64,000 nt of DNA, taken from Burkholderia sp. lig30. GTDB lineage: Bacteria; Pseudomonadota; Gammaproteobacteria; Burkholderiales; Burkholderiaceae. The notes below the pieces were generated by a model. That model was given only the letters and a program-made list of their open reading frames with translations. It did no database searches and was not told where the DNA came from. This document shows, in pieces, positions 58,991 through 64,000 of the stretch; positions within the stretch are counted from its first letter, which is position 1, and the number at the start of each line of letters is the position of its first letter. A program made the position numbers and the translations under genes. Where the stretch lies: assembly GCF_000687455.2 (NCBI RefSeq), contig NZ_JGVW01000047.1, positions 20,254 through 84,253 of the forward strand, in the 5' to 3' direction.

Positions 58991-59643
58991 TCCGTGATCA
59001 GCGTGGGTTGAGGTGAGCAGGCGTCCGGATGCGCATCCCGGAATGGCTGAAGTTGCATGCAGTGGTCGACGATGAGCCCGACCGTCGGAAATTCATCGAT
59101 GACGATGCCGAGCTTCTGCGCCGATACGATCTGAGGCACCAGCGCGATGTCTGCGAACGACACGCGGTTGCCGTGGCAGAACCATCTCGTCGCCGGATCG
59201 GCCGCGAGCATCGTCTCGATTGCGGACAGGCCGTCGATCATCCAGTGTTGCTTCCAGTGCTTGACGGCCGCGTCGTCGCAACCGAGAACGGTCTTCAGAT
59301 AGTGGCCGGCGCGCATCGTCGTCAGTGGATGGACGTCGGCCGAGACTGCCTGGGACAGCGCACGCACGCGCGCCTGCTCGGCCGGCGCTGCGGGTAACAG
59401 CGGCGGATCGGGATAGACTGTCTCGAGAAATTCGAGAATTGCTAACGACTGGGTCAGCACCTGTCGACCCGCGACGAGCGCCGGCAGCAGGCCCTGCGGG
59501 TTGACCGCCAAATACGCAGGCGCCCGATGCGCGCCGGCATCGAGGTCATGGACGACCTGGTCGTAACGGAGCCGCTTCAAGTTCAGGGCGATGCGAACCC
59601 GGAACGACGCGGAGGAGCGGTAGAAATCATGCAGCTCAAACAT
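58987..59643 (-). CDS. maiA: Zeta-class GST / maleylacetoacetate (maleylpyruvate) isomerase-like
   Basis: This 218-residue zeta-class glutathione transferase has the catalytic N-terminal motif YRSSASFRVRIALNLKRL (8-25, Ser-Ser-X-Ser in place of Ser-Ser-Cys), then NPQGLLPALVAG, and LTQSLAILEFLETVYPDPPLLP. Homologues isomerise maleylacetoacetate or maleylpyruvate with glutathione after aromatic ring cleavage. Together with the adjacent gentisate-dioxygenase-like cupin this suggests a ring-cleavage-like or cis-enoyl step. The usual Tyr/homogentisate genes are not here. It starts 2 bases after the FAD-protein stop. Which isomerase it is cannot be told from sequence. Confidence 0.85.
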   Translation of the reverse strand: MFELHDFYRSSASFRVRIALNLKRLRYDQVVHDLDAGAHRAPAYLAVNPQGLLPALVAGRQVLTQSLAILEFLETVYPDPPLLPAAPAEQARVRALSQAVSADVHPLTTMRAGHYLKTVLGCDDAAVKHWKQHWMIDGLSAIETMLAADPATRWFCHGNRVSFADIALVPQIVSAQKLGIVIDEFPTVGLIVDHCMQLQPFRDAHPDACSPQPTLITE

Positions 59644-59645
59644 GA

Positions 59646-61562
59646 TCAGTTTTCCTCAGTTGTTGCAAGCGCCGCATCGCCGCAGGTTGGCGACGGATGC
59701 GGCGCGGTGCCCGCGCGGGCCAACGTCGCGAGGGCGCGTTCTGCCGCAATCGCGTCGAGCAACTCCTGCACGCAGCACGCCGCGTCGCGTGTCTGACGCG
59801 ACGCTATGCCGGGACGCGGCAGCGCATGCGTATAGAAATGCGCACCCTCGACCGGAAAGCCGATCGCCCAGAGTCGCTCGCTGCTCTTGCCGTCCGGCCC
59901 GACCGGATGCAAGCCGGTGTCGATGTCGATGCCGCCCGGGTGGTAATTGCCGTTCAGGTAGGGACGTACGATGCCGCGCGCGAGTAGCGCGGCCGACAAC
60001 GGCGAGGCATCAGTCAGCGGACTGTAGCTGTCGAGCCGCGCAGACACCAGCACGTCGGCATACCATCGTTCGACGCGCTCGCCGTAGCTGGCTTCGATTC
60101 TGAAACGTGCGCTCGCTTCGTCGTCGATCACCTGCGCGCCGGGACCGCCCGCGATGTCGATGAGACCGGCGGCATGCAGTGCGAGGAACTCGCGGTTACG
60201 GCGCAACGGCGGCCCGAACGACACGCGGTTGGTGATCGCGTTGAAATCCTCAATGAAGTAACGATGGGACTCCGGTGTGAGGCCGCCATATTCGACGGCC
60301 GCGCGCAGCGCCTCACGCGTGTCGCGTAGCGCGTCGGTGGCAGCCTTTACAGGACTCGCAAGATTGCCACGCAGCGCATGATCGAGATCGTCACCGAACA
60401 TCAGGTAGAAGAACTCGCGGAAATCCGCGAACGAGCGAAATTCTCTGCCGTAGAGCGGCCAGAGAATCTCGCGAACGGCCTGCAACTCAGCCGGTGACGG
60501 CTCGAAGGTCTCCGCGTCGACGGCACCGCGTTGTGACGCGGCACTGTACGCGTACGCCATCTCTTTGATCACGAGCGGCAGCACATGGTCACGAAAATCG
60601 ATGCGCGGGTCTCCCGTCGCCTCGAACGCAGTCTCGCGCAGCTTCGCCACGGCGGCCGGCGTGAAGAAACGCGCCTCGTGGCGGCCGGTCACCCCCTTCT
60701 GGTTGATGCCGCGCGCCGCAAACGGCAAACATTGACGCGACACCAGCAGCATCTGCGGCTCGAGGCCCGACTTCTCATAGACGAGCTCGCCGTTGCGCTC
60801 GACGTAGTGGCCGCCACGCCCCAGCGTCAGCGCCGAGATCACGTCGTGCGCGGTCAGCCCGAATCCCTGGATCGCGACGATCGCACTCGCGGTAATCTCG
60901 TCGAGTATTTCGACGGGATACGGCGTTGGCAGGTAGGTAAGATCGGGATTGTTGATAAAATGACGTTTCGCGAACTGGACGTAGCGTTTGTCGGCCTCGG
61001 AAGGCTGGCGACGCCCATGCCCCGTGGCCAGGAACACGAACTCCACAGTGTGCTTGACGCCGTCCTGCTCTATCACCTGGTAGCCATTCTGCAATGGCAC
61101 AAGATCGACGACAGTCGAGCGCCGGTGCGTGATCGTCACGTTGCGCGGCAACGCCGCGACGATGTGCTCGTAAATCCAGCTTAGGTATTCGCCGAGCAGG
61201 CTGCGCGGCAAATGATCGGCATCGGTGATCGCTCGACCCTCGCCCTCCGGCACGCGCCGGAACGCACCATCGACGACGCGGTAGCCCTCCTGGTGCGCCC
61301 ATTTGAGGAAGGACGGCGAACCGTCGCGGCCAAGCCGGCTCTGCGGCGCAAACATCGTCACCTGCGAGGCGACGGTGTTGATCAGCAGATGATCCTGCTG
61401 CGTCGCGCGGTGCACGCCCTCCCCGCATTCGTTCGGATCACAGACAGTGATGGCCAGCGCTACGTCGGGCGGAATGCGATTCGCGTATTCGAGCAGGCGC
61501 TCAAGCACGGTCACGCCGCGCGGCCCCATGCCGATAATCGCGATCGGAATTGTATGACTCAT
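59646..61562 (-). CDS. FAD/NAD(P)-binding protein (PF13454-like)
   Basis: This 638-residue protein starts IPIAIIGMGPRGVTVLERLLEYA, a Rossmann FAD-binding loop (G11-M-G-P-R-G16). It has further motifs ATQQDHLLINTVASQVTMFAPQS, DHLPRSLLGEYLSWIYE, VEFVFLATGHGRRQPSE and IVAIQGFGLTAHDVISALTLGRGG, seen in the 'FAD-NAD(P)-binding' family. Several members occur in natural-product clusters and their reactions are mostly unknown. Its gene overlaps the lactonase-like gene's stop by 4 bases, and the isomerase gene follows after 2 bases. Probably an oxidoreductase of the operon's pathway. Confidence 0.85.
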   Translation of the reverse strand: MSHTIPIAIIGMGPRGVTVLERLLEYANRIPPDVALAITVCDPNECGEGVHRATQQDHLLINTVASQVTMFAPQSRLGRDGSPSFLKWAHQEGYRVVDGAFRRVPEGEGRAITDADHLPRSLLGEYLSWIYEHIVAALPRNVTITHRRSTVVDLVPLQNGYQVIEQDGVKHTVEFVFLATGHGRRQPSEADKRYVQFAKRHFINNPDLTYLPTPYPVEILDEITASAIVAIQGFGLTAHDVISALTLGRGGHYVERNGELVYEKSGLEPQMLLVSRQCLPFAARGINQKGVTGRHEARFFTPAAVAKLRETAFEATGDPRIDFRDHVLPLVIKEMAYAYSAASQRGAVDAETFEPSPAELQAVREILWPLYGREFRSFADFREFFYLMFGDDLDHALRGNLASPVKAATDALRDTREALRAAVEYGGLTPESHRYFIEDFNAITNRVSFGPPLRRNREFLALHAAGLIDIAGGPGAQVIDDEASARFRIEASYGERVERWYADVLVSARLDSYSPLTDASPLSAALLARGIVRPYLNGNYHPGGIDIDTGLHPVGPDGKSSERLWAIGFPVEGAHFYTHALPRPGIASRQTRDAACCVQELLDAIAAERALATLARAGTAPHPSPTCGDAALATTEEN

Positions 61563-62425
61563 TGTGCCCCCTCCGTTTCAAGTCGTGCCTCGTCCCGAAC
61601 GTTCTCTGTCTGCACGATGGGTTTCTCATGCAGCGCGACGATGTCCGGATGGCCGTTCCAGTGTGAGAAGCGTGTGCGAACCAGCGGGTCGTGCCCGGGA
61701 ATCACGTGATCGGGCCCGTCAGCGAGCCTCGTCAGCGTGCGGTGCCCATCGAGCATCGCCGCGACGTGATGGACGATCGGAAATAGGCGGCCAGTGCGAA
61801 CGTGGTTCCAGTAGTGGGCCGCATCGCTTGCCAGTACGACGTGGCCGCGCGCCGTACGCACGCGCACCGCCTGCAGGCCGGCCGTGTGGCCGCCGATCAG
61901 GTGCACGTCGATGCCCGGCGCGATCGGTTCGTCGCCGTTCGTGAACTCGACGTGGCCCGCATGCAGCCGCTCGATCGCAGCGCAGACATCGCCCGCCTCG
62001 AACGGCCGGCGCACTACCTCGTGGCACATGCACCGTCCCGTGCAATAGGCCATCTCGGCCTCTTGCAGGCGCAGCGTCGCATCGGGAAATGCTCTGATGT
62101 TACCGGCATGGTCGTAGTGCATGTGGCTGATGACGACCGTGTCCACGTCGCTCGGGGCGATGCCGAGCTCGCCGAGCAGCGCAATCGGCGAATGCAGGTA
62201 GCGTCGGCCGCGCCGTTCGGCGGTCGCGGCGTCGAAGCCAGTATCGACGAGCACTACGCGACCGTTGCCGCGAATCACCCAGACATAGAAGTCCAGCGGC
62301 ATCGCGATGTCGTCGTGCGGATCATCGCCGAGATAGTTCTCGCCGCTGCGGCGCGTATCGTGCGTTGCATAGCGCAGCGCAAAAACGTCGTAGACGGTGC
62401 GATCGGATTGCGTGGTGCTGTTCAT
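61559..62425 (-). CDS. Metallo-beta-lactamase-fold hydrolase (AHL-lactonase-like)
   Basis: This 288-residue protein carries the dinuclear-zinc motif SHMHYDHAGN (His101, His103, Asp105, His106), His180 (GGHTAG), Asp201 (ASDAAHYW) and a late His in VIPGHDP. Length and motif order are those of N-acyl-homoserine-lactone lactonases (AiiA/AttM family). It might open a lactone intermediate of the operon's pathway rather than quench quorum signals. Coupled by 4-base overlaps with both neighbouring genes. Activity on homoserine lactones is unproven. Confidence 0.87.
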   Translation of the reverse strand: MNSTTQSDRTVYDVFALRYATHDTRRSGENYLGDDPHDDIAMPLDFYVWVIRGNGRVVLVDTGFDAATAERRGRRYLHSPIALLGELGIAPSDVDTVVISHMHYDHAGNIRAFPDATLRLQEAEMAYCTGRCMCHEVVRRPFEAGDVCAAIERLHAGHVEFTNGDEPIAPGIDVHLIGGHTAGLQAVRVRTARGHVVLASDAAHYWNHVRTGRLFPIVHHVAAMLDGHRTLTRLADGPDHVIPGHDPLVRTRFSHWNGHPDIVALHEKPIVQTENVRDEARLETEGAQ

Positions 62426-63813
62426 TCCACCGCCTCCAGAAGGTTCTCGTCGACCTCGCCCGCCGGGTGGATCGGAATCCGCTTGTCCGCATGCTTGCCA
62501 TCCATCTCCGATAAGGCCCGCTGGAAGAAGAAGTGCTTTTCGCCGAAGGCCGGAACCAGCTCGTCAAACCAGGCAGCCTCGGGATCGAACTTCGCGTAGA
62601 ACGGACGGCGGACCCATTCCGAGTTGCGGCCTTGCAGGAGTTGCAGCGCAAACACTTTCTCGCCGCCCAGCTCGACGATACCGTCCACCATGACCTTGCC
62701 CGGGAACGCACTCATAGATGGGCCGCGCACCGTGCGAGCAAGTCCCGACACTTGGCTGTAGGCGGCCTGGAAGATTTCGTAGGCGCGCGCGAGTGGCAGC
62801 TTGAAGTAGTCGCTCGGCCCGGTGTCGCGCTCAACGAACATGTAGTATGGAATCGCGCCGAGTCGTACGCCCGTCGTCCAGAGATCGGCCCAGGCGGCCG
62901 GATCCTCGTTGATGTGGCGGATCAGCGGCGCCTGGATGCGCAAGCTTGCACCGGTGCCGATGATGCGCCGCACGGCTTGCTCTGCGACTGGGTGCTTGAG
63001 CTCGCGCGGATGGTTGTAGTGGCCCATGAGTGCTAGATTGCGCCCCGATGCGACGACCGCTTCGAACAGGCGCAGCAGATCGTCGGCGTCCTTGTCGGTG
63101 ACGAAGCGGTGCGGCCAGTACGCGACCGACTTGGTGCCGATCCGAATGTTCTGGATATGCGCGAATTCGGGCGTCAGCAGAGGTTCGAGGTATTCGGCGA
63201 GCGAACGCGCGTTCATCACGAGCGGATCGCCGCCTGTCACGAGGATGTCGGTGACTTCCGGATGGAGGCGCAGATAGGCGACCAGCGCGCCCGACGTACG
63301 CGCGTCGAACTTCAGCTCGCTCACGCCTACGAACTGCGGCCAACGGAAGCAGAACGTGCAGTAAGCATGGCACGACTGGCCCGAGCTCGGGAAGAACAAT
63401 ACCGTCTCGCGATACTTGTGCTGGAGGCCGGCGAGCGGCGCACCGTCGAGGTAAGGTACGTTGTGCGTGAACTGTCCGGCTGGGTGCGGATTCATACGCA
63501 TCCTGATCGCATGTACCGCCGTCTCGACCTCAGATTCCGCCGCACCGGCGCGCACCAGTTCGCGCAGCGACGCATATTCGCTCTCGTGCAACATGTCGCG
63601 ATGGGGGAACGTCAGACGGTAGATCGGATCGTCCGGGATGTTGTTCCAGTCGATCAGCTCGTTCAGAACATACGAATTAACCCGGAACGGCAGCACCCGG
63701 GAAACGATGTCGACCGCTTCTTGCTGCTCGACCGACAGTGAGGCCCATTGCGGCACCTTGGTGATCGTATGCCGCGTCAGCGGCTTGAATTTTTGGATCT
63801 GGAGTTCAGTCAT
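62422..63813 (-). CDS. Radical SAM enzyme, lysine 2,3-aminomutase (KamA) family
   Basis: This 463-residue protein has the radical SAM cluster motif CHAYCTFC (Cys148, Cys152, Cys155; CxxxCxxC), LVTGGDPL, and Lys373 in SAFPGK at the position of the PLP-binding lysine of lysine 2,3-aminomutase. By eye, the two substrate-holding Asp residues of that enzyme (in YVCDL and VVDAPG) correspond to Arg329 and Arg363 here, so lysine is not the likely substrate. An acidic or carboxylate-rich amino acid is possible (hypothesis). First gene of the seven-gene operon. ATG 63813 is preferred to GTG 63828, as a GAGTGAG ribosome site precedes it at about 10 bases. Confidence 0.88.
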   Translation of the reverse strand: MTELQIQKFKPLTRHTITKVPQWASLSVEQQEAVDIVSRVLPFRVNSYVLNELIDWNNIPDDPIYRLTFPHRDMLHESEYASLRELVRAGAAESEVETAVHAIRMRMNPHPAGQFTHNVPYLDGAPLAGLQHKYRETVLFFPSSGQSCHAYCTFCFRWPQFVGVSELKFDARTSGALVAYLRLHPEVTDILVTGGDPLVMNARSLAEYLEPLLTPEFAHIQNIRIGTKSVAYWPHRFVTDKDADDLLRLFEAVVASGRNLALMGHYNHPRELKHPVAEQAVRRIIGTGASLRIQAPLIRHINEDPAAWADLWTTGVRLGAIPYYMFVERDTGPSDYFKLPLARAYEIFQAAYSQVSGLARTVRGPSMSAFPGKVMVDGIVELGGEKVFALQLLQGRNSEWVRRPFYAKFDPEAAWFDELVPAFGEKHFFFQRALSEMDGKHADKRIPIHPAGEVDENLLEAVE

Positions 63814-63842
63814 GACTGGATATCTCACTCAAGTTCTGGATT

Positions 63843-63896
63843 GTTCGCATCAAAAATACGATAAGCCAACCACATATATTTGATATTAGTTCGCAT
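63843..63896. promoter_or_regulatory. Two GTTCGCAT direct repeats upstream of the radical SAM operon
   Basis: GTTCGCAT occurs at 63843-63850 and 63889-63896, 46 bases apart, in a notably AT-rich stretch 30-80 bases before the operon's start codon. Spacing of about four and a half helical turns between identical 8-mers suggests binding sites of one regulator around the promoter. No regulator gene is adjacent in the window. Confidence 0.4.
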
Positions 63897-63952
63897 TACA
63901 TACTTATACTGAGAGTCGTTCCCGAGACCACTTCCTAATCCATCGCTTCTTC

Positions 63953-64000
63953 TTAGGCGACGCGATGTAGCTCCAGCCTCGCGCCCGTCTTCGCCTTGAT
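63953..64000 (-). CDS. Possible 3' end of a further minus-strand gene (truncated at window edge)
   Basis: From the right edge the minus strand reads IKAKTGARLELHRVA-stop (TAA at 63953-63955) with high-GC codons, unlike the AT-rich spacer to its left. It could be the C-terminus of a gene lying outside the window. Only 15 codons are visible; no family can be assigned. Confidence 0.25.
   Translation of the reverse strand: MKAKTGARLELHRVA

Noticed and set aside
1..64000. tRNA or rRNA genes
   Set aside because: No cloverleaf or rRNA-like sequence was recognised by eye; absence cannot be proven without a covariance search.

Overview
The window is high-GC proteobacterial DNA. Gene order, two trimeric-porin genes with the start MKK...AQSSVTLYGIVD, an Ssu-type organosulfur island and a complete type VI secretion system (T6SS) all point to a Burkholderia, most likely the B. 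cepacia complex. That assignment is inference from gene families; no database was searched.

Layout. (1) 1-4.2 kb: the 3' end of an RND efflux outer-membrane gene, a porin, and a squalene/phytoene synthase gene preceded by a very strong hairpin. (2) 4.2-16.3 kb: an organosulfur island. It has a cysteine-dioxygenase-like/four-rhodanese fusion divergent from a LysR regulator, an SfnB/DszC-like flavoprotein, and a rightward operon of an FMNH2-dependent (SsuD-like) monooxygenase, a class II aldolase, an ABC importer (binding protein, permease, ATPase), a membrane cytochrome c and a second binding protein. (3) 16.4-46.2 kb: a complete T6SS in two divergent arms around a 587-bp AT-rich spacer. The left arm (minus strand) is tssB, tssC, vgrG, a DUF4123 adaptor, a VasX-like effector, three tandem membrane immunity paralogues, PAAR, a membrane protein, tssM, tssA, tssF, tssG, tssJ. 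The right arm (plus strand) is tssK, tssL, a tssM-like/OmpA fusion, hcp, tssH, tssE. (4) 46.3-55.6 kb: a MOSC protein, a TctDE-like two-component pair divergent from a Fbp-type ABC importer, a second porin and an HpaR-like regulator, with several short tandem repeats. (5) 55.6-57 kb: an orphan small gene with a good terminator and a decayed IS630-type transposase fragment. (6) 57-63.8 kb: a tightly coupled seven-gene minus-strand operon (KamA-like radical SAM enzyme, lactonase-like metallo-hydrolase, FAD/NAD(P) protein, zeta-class GST/isomerase, cupin, acetoacetate-decarboxylase-like protein, hot-dog thioesterase) whose pathway I cannot name.

Most notable points: the effector-immunity array, in which each extra immunity copy is preceded by a short vestige resembling the toxin's 3' end; a second TssM-like protein fused to an OmpA peptidoglycan-binding domain, with both TssM-type proteins lacking a P-loop; and the radical SAM operon, whose aminomutase-like enzyme keeps the cluster cysteines and the PLP lysine but appears to carry Arg where lysine 2,3-aminomutase uses Asp to hold its substrate.
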